Shown here: positions 44,339-53,745 of the stretch, one piece after another | Position numbering within the stretch: the first letter of the stretch is position 1 | Layout of the letters: the number at the start of each line of letters is the position of its first letter | Origin: JAVKBW01 sp040222995 | Lineage (GTDB): Bacteria; Pseudomonadota; Alphaproteobacteria; UBA8366; Aestuariispiraceae | Direction: 5' to 3' | DNA: 64,000 bases | Assembly: GCA_040222995.1 (NCBI GenBank) | Contig: JAVKBW010000087.1 | Coordinates: 286,682-350,681 of the forward strand | Program-made: the position numbers and the translations under genes | Notes under the pieces: model-generated | What the model was told of the DNA's origin: nothing | The model's database searches: none | Seen by the model: only the letters and a program-made list of their open reading frames with translations

Positions 44339-45376
44339 ATGACGAACGGAAAATCCGTAAATTTCGGTCTTAAACTCGCAGCAGCGGCAGGCTTGGCTGC
44401 CGGTGTGCTGATGTCGGCACAGGCACAGGCCGACGAAGTAAATGTCTACTCGTACCGTCAGCCGTTTCTGATCGAGCCGATGTTCGAGGAATTCACTAAG
44501 GAAACCGGCATTGAGGTCAATGTCGTCTTCGCCAAGGAAGGTCTGGTCGAACGGTTAAAGCAGGAAGGGGCCAACAGCCCGGCCGACCTGATGCTTACCG
44601 TCGATATTTCTCGCCTGAAAGCACTGCAGGATGCCGGACTGACTCAGCCGATCAATAACAATGTACTGGAATCGAACATTCCGTCGAACCTGCGCGATCC
44701 TGATGGCAACTGGTTCGCCCTGACAACCCGCGCCCGCATCATTTATGCGTCGAAAGACCGGGTGCCGGTCGGGACGATCAAGAATTACGAAGACCTTGCC
44801 GATGCAAAATGGGAAGGCAAGATCTGCACCCGCAGCGGTACGCATGTCTACAATATTGCGCTGATCAGCTCGATGATCGAACACCATGGCCGCGCCGACG
44901 CGAAAGCCTGGCTTGAAGGGGTAAAAGGCAACCTCGCCCGCAAGCCCGAAGGCAATGACCGGGCCCAGGTCAAGGCGATCAAGGAAGGCGAATGCGATCT
45001 TGCCGTCGGCAACCACTACTACATGGGCAAGATGCTGGAAGACGAAGAGCAGCGCGCCTGGGCTGAATCGGTTTATCTGGTTTTCCCGAACCAGGATAAC
45101 CGCGGCACGCATGTAAATGTTTCCGGTGTTGCGCTGACCAAGGCTGCGCCGAACAAGGATAACGCCATCGCGTTGATGGAATTCCTGACCGGTGATATGG
45201 CGCAGGAAATGTATGCCGAACTTAATCACGAATATCCGGTCAAGCCGGGTGTGGCGTGGTCGGGATTGCTGAAATCCTGGGGAACGTTTAAGACCGATTC
45301 CCTGAATCTGGCGACAATCGCCGAGAACAGCAACGACGCAACGAAACTGGTGAATGAAGTCGGATATAACGAATAG
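44339..45376 (+). CDS. fbpA: Fe(3+) ABC transporter substrate-binding protein (FbpA-like)
   Basis: A 345-residue periplasmic binding protein. A Sec signal comes first (LAAAAGLAAGVLMSAQAQA), then NVYSYRQPFLIEPMFEEFTKETGI, the ferric-binding FbpA/FutA/IdiA type. A paired tyrosine in AVGNHYYMGKM corresponds to the iron-ligand tyrosines of the family. It captures free ferric iron in the periplasm for the permease encoded downstream. The ATG at 44339 follows TCAGGAGAAGG; an upstream frame to 44291 lacks that. A Fur-type box lies upstream. A strong GC hairpin separates it from the permease gene and probably lowers permease expression. Confidence 0.93.
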   Translation: MTNGKSVNFGLKLAAAAGLAAGVLMSAQAQADEVNVYSYRQPFLIEPMFEEFTKETGIEVNVVFAKEGLVERLKQEGANSPADLMLTVDISRLKALQDAGLTQPINNNVLESNIPSNLRDPDGNWFALTTRARIIYASKDRVPVGTIKNYEDLADAKWEGKICTRSGTHVYNIALISSMIEHHGRADAKAWLEGVKGNLARKPEGNDRAQVKAIKEGECDLAVGNHYYMGKMLEDEEQRAWAESVYLVFPNQDNRGTHVNVSGVALTKAAPNKDNAIALMEFLTGDMAQEMYAELNHEYPVKPGVAWSGLLKSWGTFKTDSLNLATIAENSNDATKLVNEVGYNE

Positions 45377-45405
45377 TCTCGTTCGACACGGTCTGTCCGG
45401 CGCTG

Positions 45406-45435
45406 CGGCCGGTCGCGGAGACCCGCGACCGGCCG
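45406..45435 (+). terminator. 13-bp GC hairpin between binding-protein and permease genes
   Basis: CGGCCGGTCGCGG and CCGCGACCGGCCG are perfect complements with a 4-base loop. There is no T tract, so it is more likely an mRNA-stabilising or attenuating structure that sets a high ratio of binding protein to permease. Confidence 0.6.
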
Positions 45436-45481
45436 TTGGCGATTATGAAACCGACGGGTCGGATATGATGGCCGGGGCAAT

Positions 45482-47194
45482 ATGGAAAGCGTGATACCGG
45501 CAACGGATCCTGGCGCCGCATCCCGGGGCGGGGCGGTTTCGCGCTGGCGCGGCGGGTCGTTCTGGCTGGTCGGGGCAATGGTCGTCGCGGTTCTGGTGCT
45601 GATGCCGGTCATCGCAATTATCTGGATCGCCTTCAACCCGACCGAAAACATCTGGCCGCATCTGCTGGATACGATCCTGCCGCGCTATGTCAGCAACACG
45701 CTGCTGCTGATGCTGGGGGTCGGCGCCGGCACGGTCTTCGGCGGCGTCGTCACGGCCTGGCTGGTGACGATGTGCCGGTTTCCCTTCCGGCGGTTTTTCG
45801 AGTGGGCCCTGGTGCTGCCGCTGGCGATGCCGGCCTATGTTGTCGCCTATGTCTATACCGATCTGCTGGAATTCGCCGGGCCGGTGCAGGGGGCCTTGCG
45901 GGATGCTTTCGGCTGGTCCCTGAAATCCGACTACTGGTTTCCGTCGATCCGGACTCATGGCGGTGCGATCACCGTAATGTCGCTGGTCCTTTATCCCTAT
46001 GTCTACATGCTGACCCGGGCCGCGTTTCTGCAGCAGTCGGTCTGCGTTCTGGAAGCGGGAAGGGTGCTGGGACGGGGGCCGTGGCGCTGTTTCTTCACCG
46101 TAGCGCTGCCGCTGGCAAGGCCGGCGCTGGTTGCGGGCACGGCGCTTGCCCTGATGGAGACGCTGAACGATTTCGGCACCATCGACTATTTCGGCATTCA
46201 TACGCTGACGGCGGGTGTATTCGAAGTCTGGCTGCTGATGGGCAATACCGGCGGTGCGGCGCAGATATCGCTGGTCATGCTTGTCTTCGTGATCGGTTTG
46301 CTGTGGATCGAACGGTCGTCGCGGCGGCGGCAACGGTTCCACCAGACAACGAACCGCTATCAGGCGCTGCCGGGCTATCCGCTGAACGGCGTTCGGCGGA
46401 TAGCCGCCATTGTTGTCTGCGCGGTGCCGATTGTCTTCGGCTTTGTGCTGCCCGCCGCCATTCTGGCCGGCTATGCCATCGATCATTTTCAGGAAAGCTG
46501 GTCCGGCGACTATCTGATTTATGTCCGCAACAGCCTGCTTCTATCGTCCACCGCCGCCGGCATGGCGGTCATGATCGGGCTGTTCCTGGCCTATGCCGTG
46601 CGCCTCAACGGCGGCCCGATGCTGCGCATGGCGGTGCGGTTGTCCAGTGTCGGTTATGCCGTACCCGGCGCGGTGCTGGCGGTCGGCGTGCTGGTGCCGT
46701 TCGCCGCGCTCGATAACTCAGTCGACGCCGCGATGCGTGAAAGTTTCGGGATTTCGACCGGCCTGATTCTATCCGGTACGGCGTTCGCCGTTATCTTTGC
46801 CTATGTGGTGCGGTTTCTGGCGGTCGCCTATGGCGGAATCGACGCCAGTCTCGGCAAGGTGACGAAAAGCATGGACGATGCCTCCCGGATTCTCGGCCAC
46901 GGTCCGCTGTCGACGCTGAAACTGGTCCACCTGCCGCTGATCCGCGGCGGCATTCTCGGCGGCGCGGTTCTGGTTTTTGTCGATTCGATGAAGGAACTGC
47001 CGGCGACCCTGATTCTGCGCCCGTTCAATTTCGATACGCTGGCGACCCATGTTTACCAGTTTGCCAGCGATGAACTGCTGGCGGAAAGCGCCCTTGGCGC
47101 GCTGACGATCGTCGCCGCCGGTGTTTTGCCGGTGATCCTGCTCAGCCGGGCCATCCGCACAGCGCGGCCGGGGCATCGCGATCCGTTTGCCTGA
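45482..47194 (+). CDS. fbpB: Iron ABC transporter permease (FbpB-like)
   Basis: A 570-residue inner-membrane protein with about 12 helices. It is the fused double-permease form typical of Fe(3+) transporters. EAA-type cytoplasmic loops are visible in both halves (EAGRVLGRGPWRCFFTVALPLARPALV and DDASRILGHGPLSTLKLVHLPLIRGG). It imports the ferric iron delivered by the binding protein upstream. No fbpC-type ATPase gene follows: the next gene is a DMT transporter, so the ATPase must be encoded elsewhere. The start at 45482 gives a short polar N-terminus before the first helix. Confidence 0.93.
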   Translation: MESVIPATDPGAASRGGAVSRWRGGSFWLVGAMVVAVLVLMPVIAIIWIAFNPTENIWPHLLDTILPRYVSNTLLLMLGVGAGTVFGGVVTAWLVTMCRFPFRRFFEWALVLPLAMPAYVVAYVYTDLLEFAGPVQGALRDAFGWSLKSDYWFPSIRTHGGAITVMSLVLYPYVYMLTRAAFLQQSVCVLEAGRVLGRGPWRCFFTVALPLARPALVAGTALALMETLNDFGTIDYFGIHTLTAGVFEVWLLMGNTGGAAQISLVMLVFVIGLLWIERSSRRRQRFHQTTNRYQALPGYPLNGVRRIAAIVVCAVPIVFGFVLPAAILAGYAIDHFQESWSGDYLIYVRNSLLLSSTAAGMAVMIGLFLAYAVRLNGGPMLRMAVRLSSVGYAVPGAVLAVGVLVPFAALDNSVDAAMRESFGISTGLILSGTAFAVIFAYVVRFLAVAYGGIDASLGKVTKSMDDASRILGHGPLSTLKLVHLPLIRGGILGGAVLVFVDSMKELPATLILRPFNFDTLATHVYQFASDELLAESALGALTIVAAGVLPVILLSRAIRTARPGHRDPFA

Positions 47195-47226
47195 AATTAC
47201 CAGAAAATTCTTATTCGTATTGTAAT

Positions 47227-47244
47227 TTGACAATATATTGTCAA
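47227..47244. promoter_or_regulatory. 18-bp perfect palindrome upstream of the DMT gene
   Basis: TTGACAATATATTGTCAA is an exact palindrome 43 bp before the DMT transporter start. It contains a -35-like TTGACA and is followed at 47255 by TATGAT. Twelve bases of it, TTGACAATATAT, recur at 48563-48574 between hspQ and ettA. It may be a repressor operator. Confidence 0.45.
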
Positions 47245-47286
47245 AACCATTTGGTATGATTAACACATGGTGCCATACTAACGTGT

Positions 47287-48198
47287 ATGGACATAAAAAA
47301 TACACACCCAAAGGTTTCTTCCGACAAGCGCCAGCCAGATGCAACGGTTGGGATCGGGCTGATTCTGGTCGGCACGGTTGCGCTCGCCGGCATGGATGGC
47401 ATCGGCAAGGCGATCCTGGAAGACGGCGTGCCGGTATTCCAGATGCTGGCCATCCGCGGCTGGATCATCGTGCCGGTACTGCTGAGCATGGCGCTGTTGC
47501 GCGGTGGCGGTGCGGTGATGCGAACGACCCGCCCGGTCGGCAACCTGGTGCGCGCGGCGGCGGGGATAGTCGCTACCGTCTGCTTTTTTCTCGGTGTCCG
47601 GGAGATTCCCCTGGCGGACGCGGTGGTGATCTTCTTCTCTGCGCCCTTGCTGATGACGGCGGCGTCCGCGCTGTTGCTGCGCGAGCGGGTCGGCCGGGCC
47701 CGGTGGATCGCGGTTGCTGTCGGGTTTCTGGGGGTCGGCATTGCGATGCGGCCGGGTACCGAGGCGTTTCAAGTCGGGTCGCTGTATGTGTTCGTCGGCA
47801 GTTGCGCCTATGCATCAATCGGTCTGTTCAACCGCTGGCTTGGCGACACGGAACCGACGATCCGGCTTGTTCTCTATTTCAACATCGCGATCACGGCCAC
47901 CTGCACCGCCATCGCGCCCTGGTCGTGGGAAACCGTGTTGCTTTCGGATATGGGGATATATGTCGGGCTGGCGGCAGTCGCCCTTGCCGGTCATTTTCTG
48001 GTGACGGCGGCCTATTGCCGGGCGCCGGTATCGGCAATCGCGCCGTTCGAATATGCAACCATCCTCTGGGCGATGCTGTTCGGCGTTCTGTTCTGGGGCG
48101 ATGCGATGTCGTTACACCTGATCGCCGGCGCCATGCTGATCGCCGGCGGAGGGTTGATCGTTATCAGGACTGAATGTCCGGTGCGGTCTGCACCGTAA
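47287..48198 (+). CDS. DMT-superfamily (EamA) transporter
   Basis: A 303-residue inner-membrane protein with ten predicted helices arranged as two EamA repeats (about 20-155 and 165-295). The first loop pattern is ILEDGVPVFQMLAIRGWI, and the paired motif FEYATILWAMLFGVLFWGD belongs to the second repeat. Members export amino acids, nucleotides or other metabolites; the substrate here is unknown. The ATG follows an 18-bp palindrome that could regulate it. It is convergent with hspQ, 9 bp apart. Confidence 0.9.
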   Translation: MDIKNTHPKVSSDKRQPDATVGIGLILVGTVALAGMDGIGKAILEDGVPVFQMLAIRGWIIVPVLLSMALLRGGGAVMRTTRPVGNLVRAAAGIVATVCFFLGVREIPLADAVVIFFSAPLLMTAASALLLRERVGRARWIAVAVGFLGVGIAMRPGTEAFQVGSLYVFVGSCAYASIGLFNRWLGDTEPTIRLVLYFNIAITATCTAIAPWSWETVLLSDMGIYVGLAAVALAGHFLVTAAYCRAPVSAIAPFEYATILWAMLFGVLFWGDAMSLHLIAGAMLIAGGGLIVIRTECPVRSAP

Positions 48199-48207
48199 AA
48201 TCGGGTG

Positions 48208-48534
48208 TCAGTGCGGTTTCACGCGCGGCACGAACACGCCGTCGTTCTGGCCGCTGAAATAGGCCTCGATACCGGGATGATCGATCGGCTCTTCCGGATC
48301 GTCAGGCACGAGGTTCTGTTCCGAGACATAGGCGATATACGGCGTTTTGTCGTGGTTTTCCGCAAAAAGATGGTAATACGGCTGGTCTTTCCGGGGACGG
48401 ATTTCCGCCGGAATGGAATCGTACCACTCCTCGGAATTTGAAAACTCCGGATCGACATCGAAAATAACGCCGCGAAACCCGAAACGTTTGTGTCGCACGG
48501 CCTGTCCGATGGGATATTTAGCTGTTTCTTTCAT
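48208..48534 (-). CDS. hspQ: Heat shock protein HspQ
   Basis: A 108-residue HspQ, the expected size. The hallmark N-terminal segment is YPIGQAVRHKRFGFRGVIFDVDPEFSNSEEW, with RPRKDQPYYHLFAENHDKTPYIAYVSEQNL in the centre. HspQ stimulates Lon-mediated degradation and is acetylation-regulated in enteric bacteria. It is divergent from ettA. Upstream on its strand a possible promoter TTGTCA-N16-TAAATA is present. It is convergent with the DMT gene. Confidence 0.95.
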   Translation of the reverse strand: MKETAKYPIGQAVRHKRFGFRGVIFDVDPEFSNSEEWYDSIPAEIRPRKDQPYYHLFAENHDKTPYIAYVSEQNLVPDDPEEPIDHPGIEAYFSGQNDGVFVPRVKPH

Positions 48535-48683
48535 ACTGTCTTATTTAAGCATGAATTCCGATTTGACAATATATCTGATTTATATCCCGCCGGACCGGCC
48601 AAAGCATGACCCGCGGATTGATCGCCGACCGCTGTTCGGCTAGAACCGCGCCGGTAACACTCGAACAAGGAAACACCCTCTCA

Positions 48684-50363
48684 ATGGCGACCTATCAGTA
48701 CGTTTACGGCATGCGGCAGCTTTCCAAAAGCTACCCGGGCGGCAAGGAAGTTCTGAAGAACATCACATTGCAGTTCCTGCCTGGCGCGAAAATCGGCGTG
48801 CTCGGGTATAACGGCGCCGGCAAGTCGACCTTGCTGCGTATCATGGCGGGGGTGGATACGGAATATAACGGCGAGGCCTGGTCGGCGGACGGAATCAAGG
48901 TTGGCTACCTGCAGCAGGAGCCGCAACTGGATGAAAACAGGACCGTGGCGGAAAACGTCATGGACGGGCTGGGCGAAATCAAGCAGATCGTTGACCGCTT
49001 CAACGAAGTGTCGATGAAGCTGGGCGAGGTCACCGACGATGACGAGATGATGAACCTCATCAACGAACAGTCGGAACTGCAGGAAAAGATCGACGCCGCC
49101 GACGCCTGGGATCTGGACCGCACGGTCGAGGTCGCCATGGACGCGCTGCGCTGCCCGCCGGGCGAATCGAAAATCGGCCCGCTTTCGGGCGGGGAAAAGC
49201 GACGGGTCGCGCTGTGCAAGCTGCTGCTGTCGGCGCCCGACATGCTGCTGCTCGACGAACCGACCAACCATCTGGATGCGGAATCCGTGGCCTGGCTGCA
49301 GAAATTCCTCGGCGACTATGCCGGCACCGTCGTCATGGTGACGCACGACCGCTACTTCCTGGACAACGTCACAGGCTGGATTCTGGAACTCGATCGCGGC
49401 CGCGGCATTCCCTATGAGGGTAATTACACCTCGTGGCTGGAACAGAAGGAAAAACGCCTCAAGCAGGAAGGCCGCGAGGAAGCGGCGCGGATGCGCACCA
49501 TCGCCAGCGAACGTGAATGGGTCGGCCAGAGCCAGCGGGCGCGGCAGGCGAAGTCGAAAGCACGTATCCGGGCCTATGAGGAACTGCTGCAACAGGCGGC
49601 CGATACCGCACCGGAAACAGCGCAGATCGTCATTCCCGCCGGGCCGCGCCTCGGCGATCTGGTGATCGAGGCGAACAATGTTCGCAAGGCGTTCGGCAAC
49701 AAACTGCTGATCGACGATCTGTCGTTCAAACTGCCGCCTGGCGGCATTGTCGGCATCATCGGACCGAACGGGGCCGGCAAGACCACGCTGTTTCGCATGA
49801 TTACCGGTAGCGAAACGCCGGATTCGGGTGAATTGCGGATCGGCGAAACGGTCAAGCTGGGCTATGTCGACCAGAGCCGCGATGCCCTGGCCTCGAACGC
49901 CACGGTGTGGGAGGAAATTTCCGACGGTCAGGATATGATCGAGCTGGGCAAGCGGAAAACACCGTCCCGCGCCTATGTCGGGGCGTTCAACTTCAAGGGC
50001 GGCGACCAGCAGAAGAAAGTCGGCCAGCTTTCCGGCGGCGAGCGCAACCGGGTGCATCTGGCGAAGATGCTGAAATCCGGCGCGAATGTGCTGCTGCTCG
50101 ACGAGCCGACCAACGATCTCGATATCGATACCTTGCGGGCGCTTGAAGAGGCGCTGCTGAGTTTTGCCGGGTGTGCGGTGGTGATCAGCCACGACCGCTG
50201 GTTCCTCGACCGTATTGCGACCCATATCCTGGCCTTTGAGGGCGACAGCCAGGTCGTCTGGTTCGAAGGCAATTACGAGGATTACGAGGCTGACAAGATC
50301 GCCCGGCTGGGTGCGGAGGCCGCACAGCCGCATCGAATCAAGTATCGGCCGTTGCGGGCGTAA
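48684..50363 (+). CDS. ettA: Energy-dependent translational throttle protein EttA (ABC-F)
   Basis: A 559-residue soluble ABC-F ATPase with two nucleotide-binding domains. Walker A is GYNGAGKST in the first and GPNGAGKTT in the second; signatures are LSGGEKRRVALCKLLL and LSGGERNRVHLAKML; Walker B motifs are MLLLDEPTNHLD and VLLLDEPTNDLD. The arm and interdomain linker are intact. EttA binds the ribosomal E site and gates the first peptide bond in response to energy level. The ATG at 48684 begins ATYQYVYGMRQLSKSY, the family start; the frame extends upstream to 48606. Confidence 0.95.
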   Translation: MATYQYVYGMRQLSKSYPGGKEVLKNITLQFLPGAKIGVLGYNGAGKSTLLRIMAGVDTEYNGEAWSADGIKVGYLQQEPQLDENRTVAENVMDGLGEIKQIVDRFNEVSMKLGEVTDDDEMMNLINEQSELQEKIDAADAWDLDRTVEVAMDALRCPPGESKIGPLSGGEKRRVALCKLLLSAPDMLLLDEPTNHLDAESVAWLQKFLGDYAGTVVMVTHDRYFLDNVTGWILELDRGRGIPYEGNYTSWLEQKEKRLKQEGREEAARMRTIASEREWVGQSQRARQAKSKARIRAYEELLQQAADTAPETAQIVIPAGPRLGDLVIEANNVRKAFGNKLLIDDLSFKLPPGGIVGIIGPNGAGKTTLFRMITGSETPDSGELRIGETVKLGYVDQSRDALASNATVWEEISDGQDMIELGKRKTPSRAYVGAFNFKGGDQQKKVGQLSGGERNRVHLAKMLKSGANVLLLDEPTNDLDIDTLRALEEALLSFAGCAVVISHDRWFLDRIATHILAFEGDSQVVWFEGNYEDYEADKIARLGAEAAQPHRIKYRPLRA

Positions 50364-50381
50364 CATTCGCCACGGTCGACC

Positions 50382-51587
50382 CTAGGATTTGATGACTTTC
50401 TTCGGCGCTTTGCGGCGGTACAGGGCAATCAGCAGCAGGACGCTGTAGATTATGGCGAAGGACATCGGCAGGGCGTTGTTGCCGAACTGCTTCATCGCCC
50501 AGCCGGATGTATAGGGCCCGACTGTCGATCCGATGCCCCACGCGATGCTCGCCCCCGACATGGCGGCAATCAGCGCCGCGCCTTTGAAGCGGTTGCCCAT
50601 TTCCGTCAGCGCCAGTGTGTAGGTGCCGAAAATAACCGCGCCCAAAGCCGTCAGAAACGGATAGACGGCCCAGGATCTGAAATCGATTGCCGGAAACAGC
50701 AGGCATAAGCCGAGCGACAGCACCGTCATGACGGTCAGCATGTCTCTGGAATCGAATCGGTCGCCCAGCCAGCCGACCAGCGGCATCGCCGGAATCGCGC
50801 CAATAAACAGAAGGCCGATAAACAGGCCGATCTTCGTATCGTCGAAATCGAGACTGCTGAAGTAGGCGGGCATCAGCGAATGGGATGCGGCCTCGAAATA
50901 CGCCATTGTCAGAATGGCGAAAGTCAGGGTCGGGATCAGGGCTGCAACCTTGGGCAGGTTCATGATCGACTGTGTCAGGGTAAGGTGATCGCTCGGTTTC
51001 ACGTCACTGCCGGAAAGCGGGGTGACCGACAGCGCGCAGATAACCAGAACCCCGGCACAGATCGCAAACGGCAGAAAGGAATCGATGCCGACAAGACCCA
51101 CCGTGAAAGGGCCGGCCGCGAAACCGCCCGCCGTTACCATGGCGTAGATACCCATCACCCGACCGCGATACCTGTCTTCCGACATTTCGTTCAGCCAGGC
51201 CTCGCCGCCGACGAAAATACCGGTCACGAGGAAGCCCATGCCGAACCGTGCAAAACACCAGAACACAAAAGAATCGAACACCGGCAGAAGGATAATCAGC
51301 ACCGCCGATCCCAGCGCCGAGGCGATGACCAGCTTACGGTAGCCGATCCATCCCGCCAGTTTCGGCACCAGCATCGAGGAAACGAATATGCCGAGACCCG
51401 ACAAGGTGCCGTTCAGGCCGATCTGGCTTTCGTTATAGCCGCGCGACTCCAGCACCAGACTGATAACCGTATAGGTAAGGCCCAGCGAATAGGAAAAGCC
51501 GCTGATCGTTATGGTGATCAGGGCGATAGGCCAAACCTGTGTGCGGGGGATGGTCGGCGTCGTTTCCGTGTAGTTCTCGCTATTCAT
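50382..51587 (-). CDS. MFS transporter (YcaD-like)
   Basis: A 401-residue protein with 12 predicted helices. The loop between helices 2 and 3 and the GWIGYRKLV segment suit the major facilitator superfamily. GGEAWLNEMSEDRYRGRVMGIYAMV and PLVGWLGDRFDSRDMLTVM are the characteristic motifs of the YcaD/YfkF-like MFS subfamily. The substrate is unknown. It is convergent with ettA (18 bp apart) and divergent from the dehydrogenase gene. The N-terminus before helix 1 is polar (ENYTETTPTIPRTQVW). Confidence 0.9.
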   Translation of the reverse strand: MNSENYTETTPTIPRTQVWPIALITITISGFSYSLGLTYTVISLVLESRGYNESQIGLNGTLSGLGIFVSSMLVPKLAGWIGYRKLVIASALGSAVLIILLPVFDSFVFWCFARFGMGFLVTGIFVGGEAWLNEMSEDRYRGRVMGIYAMVTAGGFAAGPFTVGLVGIDSFLPFAICAGVLVICALSVTPLSGSDVKPSDHLTLTQSIMNLPKVAALIPTLTFAILTMAYFEAASHSLMPAYFSSLDFDDTKIGLFIGLLFIGAIPAMPLVGWLGDRFDSRDMLTVMTVLSLGLCLLFPAIDFRSWAVYPFLTALGAVIFGTYTLALTEMGNRFKGAALIAAMSGASIAWGIGSTVGPYTSGWAMKQFGNNALPMSFAIIYSVLLLIALYRRKAPKKVIKS

Positions 51588-51697
51588 ATATCTGCGGTAT
51601 CACGGCCAAATCGAAGACGCCATTGAAATCGTACCCGATGTTTGACGATCGTTCCTCTGCTCCTTAGCTTCGTGCTGAAACCAAAAAGGAAATCGGA

Positions 51698-53011
51698 ATG
51701 TATCTCTATCAGGATCTGCTTAAACGGGCTGAATCCGACACGCCAGTGCGCGTTGCGCTTATCGGCGCCGGAAAATTCGGCACCATGTTTTTATCTCAGG
51801 CGCCGACCACGCCGGGCCTGACGGTTACCGCGATTGTCGATCTCGACCCGGAACGGGCGCGGGCGGCCTGCAGATCGGTTAACTGGAGCGAGGAGCGGAT
51901 CGCCGCAACCCATATTTCAGACGATGCGGAAAAAACCCTGCAGCGCGACGATATCGATGTGGTGATTGAGGCGACGGGCCTGCCGGCAATCGGCATTCGT
52001 CACGCCCGCATGGCCTTCGCCAACGGCAAGCATATCGTGATGGTGAATGTCGAGGCCGACGTTCTCGCCGGCCCCCTGCTGGCCGAAGAGGCGAAAAGCG
52101 CCGGCGTCGTCTATTCGATGGCCTATGGCGACCAGCCGGCCCTGATCTGCGAGATGGTGGAATGGGCGCGGTCCTGCGGCTTTTCCGTTGTCGCCGCCGG
52201 CAAGGGCACAAAGTACCTTCCGATTTACACGACATCGACCCCCGATACGGTATGGGACTATTACGGTTTGACGGCGGAACAGGCGGCAGCCGCCGGCATG
52301 AACAGCAAGATGTTCAATTCCTTTCTCGACGGTACCAAGTCGGCGCTGGAAATGGCGGCGGTGGCGAACGCCACCGGTCTGACCCCGCCGGAAGACGGGC
52401 TGCTGTTCCCGCCCTGCGGCACCGATCATCTGGCGCAAATTCTGAAACCCGCCGACGAAGGCGGCGTGCTGGCCGGCAAGGGTATGGTCGAGGTGGTTTC
52501 CTGTCTGGAACGTGACGGGCGGCCGGTTCACAACGATCTGCGATGGGGCGTTTATGTCGTGTTCGAAGCGCCGAACGACTATGCCGCCGACTGTTTCCGG
52601 CAATACGGCATGAACACCGATTCCTCCGGCCGTTATGCCGCGATGTACAAACCGTTCCATCTGATCGGCCTGGAAGTCGGTTATTCCGTTCTGTCGGCGG
52701 CGATTGCCGGCCGGCCGACCGGTGCGACCCGTGGCTGGAACGGCGATGTTGTCGCCGTCGCCAAACGCGACCTGAATGTCGGGGAGGTTCTCGACGGGGA
52801 AGGCGGCGAAACGGTCGGCGGCAAGGTAGTCCCCTCGGCCCGGTCGCAGCACGAAAACGCCCTGCCGATCGGCCTTGCCCATGGCCTGAAGATAAAGCGC
52901 GCTGTGCCGGCCGGACAGACGGTTTCGTGGCAGGATGTCGATTTCGATTCAGGCGATCCGGCGATTGCCGCGCGGAAGGATATGGAAAACCGGTTCGGGC
53001 CAGGTGCCTGA
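51698..53011 (+). CDS. NAD(P)-dependent oxidoreductase with C-terminal SAF domain
   Basis: A 437-residue protein. An N-terminal Rossmann fold (VRVALIGAGKFGTMF, then DLDPERARAAC) is like homoserine dehydrogenase or Gfo/Idh enzymes, with VIEATGLPAIGIRHARMAFANGKHIVMVNVE after it. A central catalytic part follows, and a SAF-like domain at about 350-420 (VAVAKRDLNVGEVLDGEGGETVGGK, ALPIGLAHGLKIKRAVPAGQTV). This architecture is annotated as an SAF-domain dehydrogenase of sugar-acid metabolism in many alphaproteobacteria; the substrate is not known to me. The ATG follows AAAAAGGAAAT. A GntR regulator lies convergent 6 bp downstream and probably regulates it. Confidence 0.85.
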   Translation: MYLYQDLLKRAESDTPVRVALIGAGKFGTMFLSQAPTTPGLTVTAIVDLDPERARAACRSVNWSEERIAATHISDDAEKTLQRDDIDVVIEATGLPAIGIRHARMAFANGKHIVMVNVEADVLAGPLLAEEAKSAGVVYSMAYGDQPALICEMVEWARSCGFSVVAAGKGTKYLPIYTTSTPDTVWDYYGLTAEQAAAAGMNSKMFNSFLDGTKSALEMAAVANATGLTPPEDGLLFPPCGTDHLAQILKPADEGGVLAGKGMVEVVSCLERDGRPVHNDLRWGVYVVFEAPNDYAADCFRQYGMNTDSSGRYAAMYKPFHLIGLEVGYSVLSAAIAGRPTGATRGWNGDVVAVAKRDLNVGEVLDGEGGETVGGKVVPSARSQHENALPIGLAHGLKIKRAVPAGQTVSWQDVDFDSGDPAIAARKDMENRFGPGA

Positions 53012-53017
53012 CAGGCG

Positions 53018-53731
53018 CTAGTCCGCCAGCCCTGCATTTATGTAGTGTTGGCGTACCCAGTTCAGATGGGCGCGCATGGCGGCTTCCGCCGCGTCCGGGT
53101 CATGCACCGCAATTGCTTCGGCGACGGCTTCGTGCTGCATCAGAATGGCCGCATCGTGCTCGGCCTTGCCGAACAGTTCGAACCGGTTGTAGGTCAGCAT
53201 TTCCAGCACAGTCGACCGGATGATGCCCAGCAGATGCCGGTAAATCGGGCTACCGGAGGCGCGCGCGACCGACAGATGAAAATCGAAGTCGGCCTTTGCC
53301 TTGTTTTCACGGCCGTCGCGCATCTTTTCGATTTCGTTGTAGATTGCTGCGATATCATGCGCATCGGCCTTTTGCGCCGCCCGCCTGGCGGCCCAGACTT
53401 CCAGCGCGCTGCGCAGGTCCACCAGATCGACAAGGCTGGCCCGGTCAACCTTGGCGAGGGCCAGCAGGGCAGGATCGCCATTGCCGATCATCGGAGCGGC
53501 GACCGATGTTCCACCGCCCTGAACCGACTGCAAAAGCCCCTGCGCCTTCAGTTTCTGCAAACCGGCGCGAACCGAAACCCGGCTGACGCCAAGCTCTTCC
53601 GAAAGGCGGCGTTCTGCCGGCAGCCGGGCGCCAGGAGCCAGTTCGCCTGAAACGATCTGGCGCAGAATTCTGGCGGCGACCTTGTCAGAAAGGGTTTCCC
53701 GCCCGGTTGCACCCCCGTGATCCGCTTCCAT
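53018..53731 (-). CDS. GntR-family regulator, FadR subfamily
   Basis: A 237-residue protein. The winged HTH at residues ~10-75 has LSDKVAARILRQIVSGELAPGARLPAERRLSEELGVSRVSVRAGLQKL. An FCD ligand-binding domain follows at ~90-225, with metal-binding histidines (FDFHLSVARASG, HEAVAEAIAVHDPDAAEAAMRAHL). It likely senses a sugar acid or other carboxylate and represses the adjacent convergent dehydrogenase gene. The ATG follows AAGGACGG. A MITE-like element begins 14 bp upstream of its start and could affect its promoter. Confidence 0.93.
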   Translation of the reverse strand: MEADHGGATGRETLSDKVAARILRQIVSGELAPGARLPAERRLSEELGVSRVSVRAGLQKLKAQGLLQSVQGGGTSVAAPMIGNGDPALLALAKVDRASLVDLVDLRSALEVWAARRAAQKADAHDIAAIYNEIEKMRDGRENKAKADFDFHLSVARASGSPIYRHLLGIIRSTVLEMLTYNRFELFGKAEHDAAILMQHEAVAEAIAVHDPDAAEAAMRAHLNWVRQHYINAGLAD

Positions 53732-53745
53732 TTTCCGTCCTTAGG

